Below, piece after piece: positions 1 to 8,603 of a stretch of DNA of 19,443 bases. The number at the start of each line of letters is the position of its first letter. Position 1 is the stretch's first letter. A model generated the notes under the pieces. It saw only the letters and a program-made list of their open reading frames with translations, was not told where the DNA came from and made no database searches. Position numbers and translations under genes: made by a program. Origin of the DNA: Actinomycetota bacterium (lineage in GTDB: Bacteria; Actinomycetota; Nitriliruptoria; Nitriliruptorales; JAHWKO01); contig JAHWKO010000042.1 of NCBI GenBank assembly GCA_019347855.1, positions 1 through 19,443 of the forward strand, in the 5' to 3' direction.

Positions 1-25
1 AGACCCGACCTCCCTCGAGGACCAC

Positions 26-1852
26 GTGGCCTACGTGTCGCTGTACCGGAAGTACCGGCCACAGTCGTTCGAGGAGGTCGTCGGGCAGCGCCACGTCACC
101 CAGACGCTGGCCAACGCGATCACCGAGGACCGGCTCCACCACGCGTACCTCTTCACCGGTCCGCGCGGGACCGGCAAGACCTCCACGGCGCGCATCCTCG
201 CCAAGGCGGTGAACTGCGAGCAGGGCCCGACCGCCACCCCGTGCCAGACCTGCGCCCACTGCGTGGCGATCACCGAGGGGTCGTCGGTCGACGTGATCGA
301 GCTGGACATGGCGTCGCACGGCGGGGTCGACGATGCTCGCGAGCTCCGGGACCGCGCGCTGTTCGCCCCGGCGTCCGCCCGGCGCAAGGTCTACATCCTC
401 GACGAGGTCCACATGGCCTCGAACGCGGCGTTCAACGCGCTGCTGAAGCTGATCGAGGAACCGCCCGGGCACGTGATGTTCGCGATGGCGACCACCGAGC
501 CCAACAAGATCATCCCGACGATCATGTCGCGCGTACAGCGCCTGGATCTCCGGCGCGTCGCGGCCCAGGAGGTCGGCGGCCACGTCCGGCGGCTCGCGGA
601 GCTCGAGGGTCTGTCGATCGAGGACGCGGCCGTCGAAGCCGTCACGCGCGCGGGCGACGGATCCGTCCGCGACACCCTGTCGGTCCTGGACCAGGTCCGC
701 TCGTTCGCGTCGGACGAGACGGTCACCGCGGACCACGTCGCGTCGGTGCTGGGCCACACCCCCGCTGAGCGGGTCTTCGGCGCGGTCGCGCTGATCGCGG
801 CGCAGGACCTGGCTGGGCTGATGGTCATGGTGCAGGAACTGCAGCGCGACGGTCACGACCTCCGGCGGTTCGCGCTCGACCTCGTCGAGCACCTCCGCGA
901 CCTGCTGGTGCTCGCCGTGGCGCCCGACCGGCCCGACCTCGTCGACGCCACCGAGGAACGTCGCGGCCAGCTCGGGGGGCAGGCTGCGCTGCTGACGCAG
1001 GAGTCCCTGGCTCGTGCGATCGACCTGCTCGCCGAGACGATCGCCGAGATGCGTCGTGGGCCCGCCCGCCTGCCGCTGGAGCTGGCGCTGACCAAGCTCG
1101 CGCGTCCCGCGGCGGCGGGGGACCTGGCGGCGCTCGCCGACCGGGTGGCACGGCTCGAGGCGGGGGCGGCCTCGCGATCCACGCCGCCTCAGCCCGCACC
1201 GGCAGATCCCGAACCGGCCGCCGACACGTCGCAGCCCGCGACCGAGGAGCGGACGGCGACGGCACCGCAGCCGACGCCGGAACCCGAGTCCCGACCTGCC
1301 CCGGAACCTCCCGCCGAGACGGACGAGCCCGACGAACCGGCCCCGGAACCCGTGCCCGACGAGCCTCCCCCCGCCGAGGAACCTGCGTCCGAGCCGGATG
1401 AGGAGCCCCAGACCGCCGCGGCGGACGCCTCCCTGGAAGGGCTGCTGTCACGCTGGGAGCGCGTCCTCGACCGTCTGAAGGAGCGCAGCCGCAAGCTCCA
1501 CGCGTTCTACACCCCCGGCATCCCGGTCGGTCTGGACGAGGGCACGCTCCTGCTGCGCTTCCCCCAGGCGTTCCACGCCGAGCAGGCCTCGCAGCCGGAC
1601 AACGCCGAGGTCTTCCGGTCCGTCGTCCGCGAGGTCACGGGGATCGAGGTCGGTGCCGTCCGGGTCGAGGTCGCGGTCGATGACACGGACGCCGGACCGG
1701 TCGACGAGGAGCCGGTGATCGACCAGCGGGAGGCTGTCGAGGTCCGCGAGGCGGAGGCCGTGCCGGATGACACGGAGCCCGACGAGGCTGCCGAACGCGC
1801 GGTCGCCCTGCTGCGTGACGAGCTCGGTGCCGAGCCCGTCGACCAGGGCTGA
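26..1852 (+). CDS. dnaX: DNA polymerase III subunit gamma/tau
   Basis: This is the clamp-loader ATPase of the replisome, which loads the beta clamp and, through its C-terminal part, contacts the polymerase. The N-terminal AAA+ module carries Walker A GPRGTGKT (45-52), a four-cysteine zinc site (C64, C73, C76, C79), Walker B with DEVH (126-129), sensor-1 TTEPNK (156-161) and the SRV motif (168-170) with the arginine finger. A helical collar domain follows to about residue 365. Then comes a long Pro/Glu/Ala-rich linker (about 375-470) and a folded C-terminal domain (about 475-560) with an acidic tail. The GTG start is preceded by a GAGG ribosome site and gives the usual [15 protein letters not shown] beginning. 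The length of 608 residues is normal for an actinobacterial tau. I see no slippery A-rich site, so a separate gamma form is not indicated. Its stop is 2 bases before recR, so the two are almost certainly co-transcribed. Confidence 0.97.
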   Translation: MAYVSLYRKYRPQSFEEVVGQRHVTQTLANAITEDRLHHAYLFTGPRGTGKTSTARILAKAVNCEQGPTATPCQTCAHCVAITEGSSVDVIELDMASHGGVDDARELRDRALFAPASARRKVYILDEVHMASNAAFNALLKLIEEPPGHVMFAMATTEPNKIIPTIMSRVQRLDLRRVAAQEVGGHVRRLAELEGLSIEDAAVEAVTRAGDGSVRDTLSVLDQVRSFASDETVTADHVASVLGHTPAERVFGAVALIAAQDLAGLMVMVQELQRDGHDLRRFALDLVEHLRDLLVLAVAPDRPDLVDATEERRGQLGGQAALLTQESLARAIDLLAETIAEMRRGPARLPLELALTKLARPAAAGDLAALADRVARLEAGAASRSTPPQPAPADPEPAADTSQPATEERTATAPQPTPEPESRPAPEPPAETDEPDEPAPEPVPDEPPPAEEPASEPDEEPQTAAADASLEGLLSRWERVLDRLKERSRKLHAFYTPGIPVGLDEGTLLLRFPQAFHAEQASQPDNAEVFRSVVREVTGIEVGAVRVEVAVDDTDAGPVDEEPVIDQREAVEVREAEAVPDDTEPDEAAERAVALLRDELGAEPVDQG

Positions 1853-1854
1853 TC

Positions 1855-2460
1855 GTGTCGACCTACGAGGGAGTCCTCCAGGATCTGATCGACGAGCTGG
1901 GTCGCCTGCCCGGCATCGGACCCAAGAGCGCCCAGCGCATCGCGTTCCACCTCCTGAACGTCGACGAGGCCGACGCGCGGCGGCTGGCGGACGCGATCGT
2001 GCAGGTGCAGGAGCGCATCCGGTTCTGCCAGCGGTGCTGGAACGTCTCCGAGGAGGACGAGTGCCGGGTCTGCCAGGACCCCCGGCGTGACCCGACACTG
2101 CTGTGCGTCGTCGAGGAGCCGCGCGACCTGCTGGCGATCGAGCGCACGCGTGAGTACCGGGGGCGCTATCACGTCCTGGGTGGCGCGATCTCGCCGATCG
2201 ACGGGATCGGTCCCGATGACCTCCATGTGAAGGAGCTGATCGGTCGGCTCGACAACGAGGGCGTCGGCGAGGTGATCATCGCCACGAACCCCAACGTCGA
2301 GGGCGAGGCCACCGCGTCCTACCTGGCCCGACTGCTGCAGCCGCTCGGCGTCCGCGTCACGCGGATCGCGTCGGGTCTCCCCGTCGGGGGGGACCTCGAT
2401 TACGCCGATGAGGTGACCCTGGGCCGGGCGTTCTCCGGGCGTCGGGACGTCGGAAGCTGA
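1855..2460 (+). CDS. recR: Recombination mediator protein RecR
   Basis: RecR works with RecF and RecO to load RecA on gapped DNA during recombinational repair. The 201-residue protein has the full family architecture. There is a helix-hairpin-helix [17 protein letters not shown] (18-34), a C4 zinc finger (C58, C61, C70, C73), a Toprim domain starting at VVEEPRD (85-91) and continuing through [12 protein letters not shown] (143-154), and the C-terminal Walker-B-like segment [19 protein letters not shown] (172-190). The length matches the family. The GTG start lies 2 bases after the dnaX stop, which implies translational coupling. The nucleoid protein YbaB/EbfC, usually between dnaX and recR, is not there. 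Confidence 0.97.
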   Translation: MSTYEGVLQDLIDELGRLPGIGPKSAQRIAFHLLNVDEADARRLADAIVQVQERIRFCQRCWNVSEEDECRVCQDPRRDPTLLCVVEEPRDLLAIERTREYRGRYHVLGGAISPIDGIGPDDLHVKELIGRLDNEGVGEVIIATNPNVEGEATASYLARLLQPLGVRVTRIASGLPVGGDLDYADEVTLGRAFSGRRDVGS

Positions 2461-2483
2461 GCCCGACCACGTAGGCTCCATCC

Positions 2484-3884
2484 GTGGGCCGCATCCTCGA
2501 CTCCATCACGAGCGCGGTCCTCGGGCTGCACGGCCCCGTGGCCTACCTGGTCATCGGCGTCCTGGCCTTCGGCGAGGCCGCCGCCTTCCTGGGGCTGATC
2601 ACGCCCGGTGAGATCGCGATGATCCTCGGTGGCGTGCTTGCGAGCGAGGGGCGCGTCGACATCGAGGTCATGCTGGCGGTGGCGGCGGTGGCGGCGATCC
2701 TGGGGGACACCACCGGCTACTGGTTGGGTCGGAGGTGGGGACAACAGCTCACGTCCTGGGACCCCATCGCGAGGCGGTTCAGCGATCAGATCGATCGGAC
2801 CGAGGAGTACTTCCGCGAGCGGGGCGGCCGCGCCATCGTGGTGGGGCGCTGGGCGTCGGTGGTCCGGACCTTCATCCCGTTCGTGGCTGGCACGAGCGGG
2901 ATGTCCTACCGCCGCTTCCTCCTGTACAGCATCCCGGCGGCGGCCGGCTGGGCCGTCGCGTTCGTGCTCGTCGGGTTCGCCGCTGGCCAGTCCTGGCATG
3001 TCGTCGAGGAGTACGCCGGGCGCGCTTCGCTCATCCTGCTGCTCCTGGTGGTCATCGCGTTGCTGCTGCGCTGGGGCGCGCGCGCGGTCGCCAAGCGGCA
3101 GGACCGGATCGTCGAATGGGGACGACGGGCGGCGAGTTGGCCGCCGGTCCGCTGGGTGCGTCGCCGCTACGGAGCGCAGCTGCGGTGGGTCGGTGACCGG
3201 TTCAACCCCAACGTGGCTCGTGGTCTCGGGCTCACCCTCGGCTTCGGGGTGCTCGCGGTCGGGGCGACCACGATCGGGATCCTGGTGACCGACGTGGCGA
3301 CGTTCCAGGGGCTGGCACGGTTCGACGTGCCCGTCCAGCTGTGGTTCGCCGACGTGAGCACCGACGCCGCGGCGCAGGTGGCCGGGTGGGTCGTCGCGTC
3401 CTTCGAGCTCCCGTGGCTCCTGGTGCCCACCGCGGTGGGTGCGGGGTACGCCCTGTGGCGGGCGAACCTACGGACGGCGGCTCGGACCGTCGCCGGGACC
3501 CTGGGCGCGGCGGGTATCGCGTGGGTCGTGCAGGGCATCACGCCCCGGCAGCTCACCGAGACCGAGTTCCCAGCGGTCGCGACCGCCGCGGCTGCCGCGC
3601 TGATCTTCCACGCGGCGGCCGTCGCGAGCACCCGGCTCGAGTGGGGCCGTGCGGTCCGGATCGTCGCGGTCGGGATGTTCCTCGTCAGCGCCATCGGCGT
3701 CGCCGTGCTCGTCGTGGAGGTCGCCGCCCTCACCGGGACGCTGTTCGGCGCCGCGCTCGGGGCCACGTGGGCGGCGGCGCTGGAGGTCCAGGCGCGGCTC
3801 CCGTTCGTCGGCAGCACCCCGGCGGAGCGGTCCAGACGGGCGGGGCCCGAGCGGCCACCCATGCCCGACTCCCCGCCCCGCTGA
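2484..3884 (+). CDS. DedA-family membrane protein with degenerate PAP2-like C-terminal domain
   Basis: The N-terminal half (about 1-200) is a DedA/SNARE-associated (PF09335) domain. It shows an early membrane segment with FGEAAAFLGLITPGE (29-43) and the signature GRWASVVRTFIPFVAGTSGMSYRRF region (121-145). DedA proteins are inner-membrane proteins implicated in lipid recycling (undecaprenyl-phosphate or phospholipid flipping) and membrane homeostasis. A basic linker (about 197-245) leads to a second multi-helix half (about 247-435) laid out like a PAP2 phosphatase. DedA-PAP2 fusions are known. Here the PAP2 catalytic signatures are gone: the expected PSGH region reads EFPAVATAAAAAL (361-373), the lysine/RP motif reads VVQGITPR (348-355), and the SR-H-D segment reads VEVAALTG (411-418). 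The first half is therefore probably functional and the second probably not a phosphatase. The GTG start, 23 bases after recR, has no strong ribosome site. Confidence 0.85.
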   Translation: MGRILDSITSAVLGLHGPVAYLVIGVLAFGEAAAFLGLITPGEIAMILGGVLASEGRVDIEVMLAVAAVAAILGDTTGYWLGRRWGQQLTSWDPIARRFSDQIDRTEEYFRERGGRAIVVGRWASVVRTFIPFVAGTSGMSYRRFLLYSIPAAAGWAVAFVLVGFAAGQSWHVVEEYAGRASLILLLLVVIALLLRWGARAVAKRQDRIVEWGRRAASWPPVRWVRRRYGAQLRWVGDRFNPNVARGLGLTLGFGVLAVGATTIGILVTDVATFQGLARFDVPVQLWFADVSTDAAAQVAGWVVASFELPWLLVPTAVGAGYALWRANLRTAARTVAGTLGAAGIAWVVQGITPRQLTETEFPAVATAAAAALIFHAAAVASTRLEWGRAVRIVAVGMFLVSAIGVAVLVVEVAALTGTLFGAALGATWAAALEVQARLPFVGSTPAERSRRAGPERPPMPDSPPR

Positions 3885-4010
3885 GGCCCCCCTGGGTGGT
3901 CCCCTCAGGTCATGCATGAGGACCTCCCGCTCCGACGAACGTGCGACCGTCGGTGGCGGGCGACGGGAACCGGGTGCAAGGTTGGGACGGAAGCGGAAGC
4001 GGAGACAGCC

Positions 4011-5441
4011 ATGGCGGACGTGGAACTGCAGCGGGACGAGGCGCACCGGTGGCGCATCCCCCGCGACGGCGATATGCGGGTCGACGGGATCGTCTTCACC
4101 TCCGAGCCCCTGATGGAGCACGTCGAGGACGAGGCGCTCCAGCAGGTCGCCAACGTCGCCACCCTGCCCGGCATCGTCGATGCGAGCTACGCGATGCCGG
4201 ACATGCACTGGGGCTACGGCTTCCCGATCGGCGGTGTGGCCGCCACCGACGTGGCCGAGGGAGGGGTGGTGTCGCCCGGTGGCGTCGGGTTCGACATCTC
4301 GTGCGGGGTCCGGCTGCTCGCGACGCCGGTGGCCCGCGACGAGCTCGGCGATGCGCTGTCGGAGATCATGGACCTGCTTGACCGGACCGTGCCGCGGGGG
4401 CTCGGCAAGGGTGCGGTGTGGGACATCGACGACGAGGACAAGCTCACCGAGATCCTCGTCCGGGGGGCGGCCTACGCCGTGGATCGCGGTCGCGGCAACC
4501 AGCGCGACCTCGAGCGCTGCGAGGACCACGGGTTCCTGGAGGATGCCGACCCCGCCAGGGTGTCCAGCCGCGCGATGGAACGCGGCATCGAACAGGTGGG
4601 CAGCCTCGGATCGGGGAACCACTTCCTCGAGGTCCAGGCGGTCGACGAGCTGGTGGATCCGGAGGTCGCGGAGGCCTTCGGGCTCCAGGAGGACCAGGTC
4701 GTGGTGATGATCCACACCGGGTCGCGCGGTCTCGGGCACCAGATCTGCCAGGACCACGTCCGCCGGATGAAGGACGCGATGGACACGTACGACATCCAGG
4801 TCCCGGACAAGCAGCTCGCTTGCGCCCCGGTCGACTCGCCCGAGGGCCAGGCGTACCTGGGTGCGATGGCGGCAGGTGCCAACTTCGGCCGTGCCAACCG
4901 ACAGTTGCTCGCCGAGGCCACACGGGACGCCTTCGAGGAGGTCATCGGTCGACGTGACCTCGAGCTCGTCTACGACGTCTCGCACAACCTGGCGAAGCTC
5001 GAGGAGCACGACGGGCGCACCCTGTGCGTGCACCGCAAGGGCGCGACGCTCGCGCTCCCCCCGGGTCATCCCGATCTCTCCGAGGATCTGCGCCCCCACG
5101 GTCAACCGGTGCTCGTACCGGGATCGATGGGGACCTCCTCGTGGGTGCTGACCGGCGTTCGAGCCGAGGGGCAACCCAGCGGCGCGGCGTTCCACTCGAC
5201 CTGCCATGGCGCCGGCCGGACCATGAGCCGCACGCAGGCCAAGAAGGAACAGGACGGTGGGGCGCTGCACGCCGAGCTCGAGCAGCGTGGGATCCTCGTC
5301 CGTGAGGAGTCTCGGTCGGACCTGCCCGAGGAGGCGCCCTACGCGTACAAGGACGTCGACGAGGTCGTCCGGGTGTGCGAGCAGTCGGAGCTGGCCCGTC
5401 GGGTCGCACGGCTGGTGCCGCTCGGCGTCGTGAAGGGCTGA
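4011..5441 (+). CDS. rtcB: RNA-splicing ligase RtcB
   Basis: RtcB is a GTP- and Mn2+-dependent ligase joining RNA 2',3'-cyclic phosphate or 3'-phosphate ends to 5'-OH ends, acting in RNA repair (tRNA splicing in archaea and animals). At 476 residues this is the long form. Metal and guanylate ligands are all visible: D95 and C98 in [13 protein letters not shown]203 in GSGNHFLE, H235 in [11 protein letters not shown]326 in [11 protein letters not shown], and the guanylated histidine H399 in [14 protein letters not shown]. No intein is present. The ATG at 4011 is chosen because GGAG lies 6 bases upstream and the family N-terminus starts here; the frame is open further upstream to 3912 but without family similarity. 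The preceding 126 bases hold only weak short inverted repeats and no clear promoter. The stop is 4 bases from the next gene. Bacterial RtcB often needs archease for efficient turnover, and an archease-like locus lies at 7582-7991 on the other strand. Confidence 0.96.
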   Translation: MADVELQRDEAHRWRIPRDGDMRVDGIVFTSEPLMEHVEDEALQQVANVATLPGIVDASYAMPDMHWGYGFPIGGVAATDVAEGGVVSPGGVGFDISCGVRLLATPVARDELGDALSEIMDLLDRTVPRGLGKGAVWDIDDEDKLTEILVRGAAYAVDRGRGNQRDLERCEDHGFLEDADPARVSSRAMERGIEQVGSLGSGNHFLEVQAVDELVDPEVAEAFGLQEDQVVVMIHTGSRGLGHQICQDHVRRMKDAMDTYDIQVPDKQLACAPVDSPEGQAYLGAMAAGANFGRANRQLLAEATRDAFEEVIGRRDLELVYDVSHNLAKLEEHDGRTLCVHRKGATLALPPGHPDLSEDLRPHGQPVLVPGSMGTSSWVLTGVRAEGQPSGAAFHSTCHGAGRTMSRTQAKKEQDGGALHAELEQRGILVREESRSDLPEEAPYAYKDVDEVVRVCEQSELARRVARLVPLGVVKG

Positions 5442-5445
5442 TGAC

Positions 5446-6090
5446 ATGGGCTCGACCTTCGAGGACCGGCGGGACGCCGGCAGCCAGCTGGCCGACCGTG
5501 TCGCAGAGCTGGACCTGAGCGACCCCGTGGTGCTCGGACTGCCCCGTGGCGGCGTGCCGGTCGCCGCCGAGGTCGCCGATCGTCTGGACGCGCCGCTGGA
5601 CGTGGTCGTGGTCCGCAAGGTGGGCGCGCCCCACAACCCCGAGTACGGCATCGGGGCGGTCGGTGAGGGCGATGTCGTGGTGCTCAACGAGGGACCCATG
5701 CGTCAGCTGGGCCTGTCTCGCGACGACCTGCAGGACAGCATCGAGGAGGAGCAGGACGAGCTGCGGCGCCGCCTCGGTCGCTACCGGAGGGGTCGGGACG
5801 CCGTGCCGCTCGATGATCGCTCCGTCGTCGTCGTGGACGACGGGCTCGCCACCGGGGTGACCGCGACCGCGGCGGCCCAGGTGTTGCGCGCCCGGGGCGT
5901 CGAGCACCTCATCCTCGCGATCCCGGTCGGACCGCCGAACAACGTCCAGCAGGTCGGCACGCACTACGACGACGTCGTGGTGCTCCACACGCCTGACAGC
6001 TTCCGCGCGGTCGGCACGTGGTACCGCGACTTCGGTCAGACCAGCGACGACGAGGTCGTCGATCTGCTCGCATCCCACGCATCGGGGTGA
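5446..6090 (+). CDS. Phosphoribosyltransferase family protein (COG1926 type)
   Basis: This is a 214-residue type I phosphoribosyltransferase fold. The PRPP-binding loop is VVVDDGLATGVTA (128-140). Upstream are VVVRKVGAPHNPEYGIGAVGEG (54-75), typical of the COG1926 group, and the GLPRGGVPVAAEVA segment (31-44) near the pyrophosphate loop. The C-terminal FRAVGTWYRDFGQTSDDEVVDLL (186-208) is also characteristic. The true substrate of this group is not established, and I would not assign a nucleobase. Its ATG is 4 bases after the rtcB stop, with AAGGG 8 bases upstream of the start. It is therefore co-expressed with the RNA ligase, and a role in nucleotide salvage or RNA-end metabolism next to RtcB is only inference. 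Confidence 0.88.
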   Translation: MGSTFEDRRDAGSQLADRVAELDLSDPVVLGLPRGGVPVAAEVADRLDAPLDVVVVRKVGAPHNPEYGIGAVGEGDVVVLNEGPMRQLGLSRDDLQDSIEEEQDELRRRLGRYRRGRDAVPLDDRSVVVVDDGLATGVTATAAAQVLRARGVEHLILAIPVGPPNNVQQVGTHYDDVVVLHTPDSFRAVGTWYRDFGQTSDDEVVDLLASHASG

Positions 6091-6131
6091 CGGGACTTGC
6101 ATACATGTGCACGGTTCTCCACCCCGATGCG
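6078..6131. terminator. Inverted repeat in convergent intergenic region
   Basis: An 11-base arm CGCATCGGGGT (6078-6088) is exactly complementary to ACCCCGATGCG (6121-6131), with a 32-base loop. The left arm covers the end of the phosphoribosyltransferase gene. It sits between two convergent genes and could act as a bidirectional transcript end. No T-run follows on either strand, so it would not be a classic intrinsic terminator. Confidence 0.4.
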
Positions 6132-6138
6132 GATGAGG

Positions 6139-7572
6139 TCAGGTCGGCAGGTCGCCCGGGGTGACCGGCGGCAGGTAGGTGCGCTCGAAGCGGCGGACCC
6201 ACCAGTCGCCCGTCTCACGACGTTCCTGGGGCGTCGTGAACCGGTAGCGGAACAGGCGCGCGCGGATCGTCGCTGGGCGCTGGCCGTCGAAGGGATCGTG
6301 GCGTAGCAGGTCCAGCGTCCCGGGGTCGGCCTCGAGCAGCGCCACGACCAGGCGGACGAACCACGGGTGACGGCTGGGGGAGGACATGGCCGCGAACCAC
6401 ATCAGCCAGTCCAGCCGCAGGTGGTACGGAGCGATCTGCGGGGGTCGCCGCGATGGGTCGCCCGGCTTGGCCTTGAACCCGTACTCGCGCCAGTCGTCCT
6501 CGCTCGGGTCCTGCTCGAGCGATCCCTCGAGCACGATCTCGTACCGCTCCTTGGTGATCGATCCGAACGCCCCGTAGGTGTTCACGAGGTGGAACGGGTT
6601 GAACGACCGGTTCATCGCCTGGCCGGGTGACGCCATGTTGCGGACGGGCCACCAGCTCAGCGTCACGGTGCCCGCGGCGACGAGCAGCACCACGGCGACC
6701 AGCCACGCAGGGGTGGCCGCGAGCGACGCGGCTGGGTCCGCCGGCAGGATCGGATCCAGCCAGCTGTCCGGGAACGCCGTCAGCGCCAGGATCATCGCCA
6801 GCGCGTTCAACCACGAGAAGTTCCCGCTGATCACCAGCCAGCCCTGGGTGCCCAGGATGATCGCGCCGGCGATCCCGGCCACGGGCTGTGGGGCGAACAG
6901 CCCGAAGGGCACGATCAGCTGGGTGGCGTGGTTCGCCAGGACCTCCACCTTGTGCAGCGGCCGCGGCAGGTGGTGGAACCACCAGCTGAACAGGCTCGGC
7001 ATCGGCTGGGTCTCGTGGTGGTACTCGAGGCACGTGAGATCACGCCAGCACGGGTCGCCCCGCAGCTTGATCAGTCCCGCCCCGAACTCGACCCGGAAGA
7101 GCAGCCAGCGCAGCAGCAGGATCGTGACCAGCGGCGGAGCGACCACCTCCGAGCCGAGGAAGGCCGCGAGGAACCCGGCCTCGAGCAGGATCGACTCCCA
7201 GCCGAACGCGTACCAGATCCGGCCGACGTTCACGAAGGACAGGTACAACGCCCACAGCGCGCCCCACGCGAGCATCGGCGCCCAAACCGAACCCTGCTGC
7301 GGCAGTCCGACGAGCAGTGCCACCGACAGGATCGCACCGGTCCAGGCGGCCGCCTCCGCCAGCCGGTCGCTGTAGCGCCAGCGGAACAGCGTCGGGGCGT
7401 CGCGCCAGCCGGTCGCGGCGAGGTACCGGGTCACGGGTGTCAGCCCCCGCGCCCCCACCAGCGGGCGCCACTGGTTGATCGTGACGAAGAACGCGATCAG
7501 GTAGATCCCGGCGAGCGTCCGTTCGAACAGCAGCCGTGCCAGCTGGTAGCCGGACGCGTCGAACCACTCCAT
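6139..7572 (-). CDS. Lipase maturation factor family membrane protein (DUF1222)
   Basis: This 477-residue polytopic membrane protein is of the lipase maturation factor family (PF06762). In animals LMF1 acts in the ER on lipases; the bacterial role is unknown. Family marks are the early SGYQLARLLFERTLAGIYLIAF (7-28), the FGWESILLEAGFLAAFLG helix (123-140), LLLRWLLFRVEFGAGLIKLRGDPCWRDLTCLEYHHETQPMP-type core (152-192), HLPRPLHKVEVLANHATQL (201-219), and the soluble C-terminal part with FHLVNTYGAFGSITKERYEIVLEG (327-350), PYHLRLDWLMWFAA (382-395) and WWVRRFERTYLPPV (457-470). At least eight membrane helices are apparent. The ATG is preceded by AGGA at a spacing of about 7 bases. It lies 9 bases downstream of the archease stop, so it is the second gene of a two-gene unit. 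No lipase gene is in the window, so the annotation by homology should not be read as a proven function. Confidence 0.9.
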   Translation of the reverse strand: MEWFDASGYQLARLLFERTLAGIYLIAFFVTINQWRPLVGARGLTPVTRYLAATGWRDAPTLFRWRYSDRLAEAAAWTGAILSVALLVGLPQQGSVWAPMLAWGALWALYLSFVNVGRIWYAFGWESILLEAGFLAAFLGSEVVAPPLVTILLLRWLLFRVEFGAGLIKLRGDPCWRDLTCLEYHHETQPMPSLFSWWFHHLPRPLHKVEVLANHATQLIVPFGLFAPQPVAGIAGAIILGTQGWLVISGNFSWLNALAMILALTAFPDSWLDPILPADPAASLAATPAWLVAVVLLVAAGTVTLSWWPVRNMASPGQAMNRSFNPFHLVNTYGAFGSITKERYEIVLEGSLEQDPSEDDWREYGFKAKPGDPSRRPPQIAPYHLRLDWLMWFAAMSSPSRHPWFVRLVVALLEADPGTLDLLRHDPFDGQRPATIRARLFRYRFTTPQERRETGDWWVRRFERTYLPPVTPGDLPT

Positions 7573-7581
7573 GGTGACGTC

Positions 7582-7991
7582 CTAGACGTCGATCGTGACC
7601 CGGCAGCGCCAGCCGCGGTCGTCGCGCACCACCTCGAGCCCGTGGTAGGTGACGGCCTTCGGGACGGCGCCCCGGGGGCGCACCTGATCGGTCTCGGCGA
7701 GGTCGAACCGGGCGGCGATCCCCCCGTCGTCACGGTCGTGGACGTCACCCCCGACCGGGACCGCGCCCCGAGCGTCGACCAGGTAGATCACCTCGTCGAG
7801 GAGGTCGACGAGCAGGTCCTCGTCGTCGCCGGGGCGGTCGAAGGTGCCTCGTGGGTGGCGGACGCTCGGACCGCGTCGGTGTCGGCGAAGGAGCCGACCA
7901 GCGCCCGGACGGCTTCGCTGAAGCACGCCGCGCGGGTCGGCCCCCAGGCCTCGAACGCGGTGTCCGCGGTGTGGTCGAGCGGTCGGTGCCC
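7582..7991 (-). pseudogene. Archease (RtcB activator), split by a one-base frameshift
   Basis: Archease is a small SHS2-fold protein that helps RtcB become guanylated and turn over. Here its N-terminal ~48 residues ([19 protein letters not shown] onward, 7991 to about 7848) are read in one frame. The C-terminal 87 residues (7845 to 7582) are read in another: [21 protein letters not shown], then [19 protein letters not shown] and the terminal RVTIDV. The joined length of about 135 residues fits the family, and the shift falls in a region between conserved blocks, so one base appears to be missing near 7845-7856. The cause could be a true mutation, a sequencing or assembly error, or programmed -1 slippage; no classic slippery heptamer is visible. 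The upstream frame continues into a membrane protein. An alternative, that the C-terminal part is translated separately, is unlikely because no suitable start or ribosome site is seen. Confidence 0.75.
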
Positions 7992-8471
7992 AGAGCCCGC
8001 GCTGGACGGGTCGCCTCCCCGGTCGCCTGGCGCGGGCGCCGCGGCTCGGTCTCTCCGGCGGGGCGCCGCAGCGGGTCTGCCTCCGCCGCTGGCGACCGCG
8101 GCGGCCCAGAGGTGTCCGACGGCTGCCCCCAGCGCGACCGTGATGCCGGTCGTGATGGCACCTGCCGGTCCTGCGGCGAGCCAGGCGAGCGCCAGCGCCC
8201 CGGTGCCCGCCCCGGAGACCGCGCGCGGCCAGCCCGTACCGCTCACCAGGGCCGCCAGTGCTGGGAGAGCCGCGAGCAGCACCAGCGTGAGACCGACGGT
8301 CGGTTGCTGCACACCGATGTCGAACCCGCGCAGGCTGAGGTCGAGGGCGGTGACCTCCGGGGTCCACGGCAGGAACACGGCGACGACCTGTGCGCCGGCC
8401 GCCAGCAGCGTGAGCGTCCGTCCCAGCCGGTCGTGCCCCGTCAGGCCGTCTGCGGCGGACGTCGTGGACAT
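7788..8471 (-). CDS. Four-helix membrane protein running in frame into a broken archease domain
   Basis: The frame opens at ATG 8471 after an in-frame TAG four codons upstream. Residues 1-130 form a small membrane protein with four hydrophobic segments (about 17-36, 57-77, 88-105, 107-127) and an FLPW motif at the end of the first helix, similar in layout to unnamed actinobacterial membrane proteins. A Pro/Ala/Arg/Gly linker (131-160) follows. Residues 161-208 then match the archease N-terminus ([18 protein letters not shown] at 161-178). After about residue 208 the frame loses similarity and ends at residue 227. There is no ATG, GTG or TTG just before the archease part, so as written the two domains form one polypeptide. 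Only 6 bases separate a TAGCCT box (8483-8478) from the ATG, which could mean a leaderless transcript. No good ribosome site is seen. The function of the membrane part is unknown. Confidence 0.6.
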   Translation of the reverse strand: MSTTSAADGLTGHDRLGRTLTLLAAGAQVVAVFLPWTPEVTALDLSLRGFDIGVQQPTVGLTLVLLAALPALAALVSGTGWPRAVSGAGTGALALAWLAAGPAGAITTGITVALGAAVGHLWAAAVASGGGRPAAAPRRRDRAAAPAPGDRGGDPSSAGSGHRPLDHTADTAFEAWGPTRAACFSEAVRALVGSFADTDAVRASATHEAPSTAPATTRTCSSTSSTR

Positions 8472-8603
8472 GCTCCGAGGCTACTGCGGGCCACCCTGCC
8501 ACACGGCCGGACGGAGGTCGGTGCCGGTAGCATCCCGCCCGGTTCACCCGGCCCTCGCCGACCCGCACGCCCGCCCCCCTCGCAACCGGACGGAAGGACC
8601 CCT

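Noticed and set aside
1150..1450. Programmed frameshift in dnaX producing gamma
   Set aside because: No A-rich slippery heptamer is present in the linker; only the full tau product is supported.
3912..4010. N-terminal extension of RtcB from the upstream in-frame ATG
   Set aside because: The 33 extra residues have no family similarity, and a good ribosome site precedes ATG 4011.
3885..4010. Terminator or promoter between the DedA and rtcB genes
   Set aside because: Only 5-base inverted repeats (such as AGGTC/GACCT around 3907-3925) and no convincing -35/-10 pair are visible, which is not distinguishable from chance at this GC content.
3468..5699. Long minus-strand open frame of 743 codons
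   Set aside because: It is antisense to the DedA, RtcB and phosphoribosyltransferase genes, shows no domain, and such long shadows are expected at this GC content.
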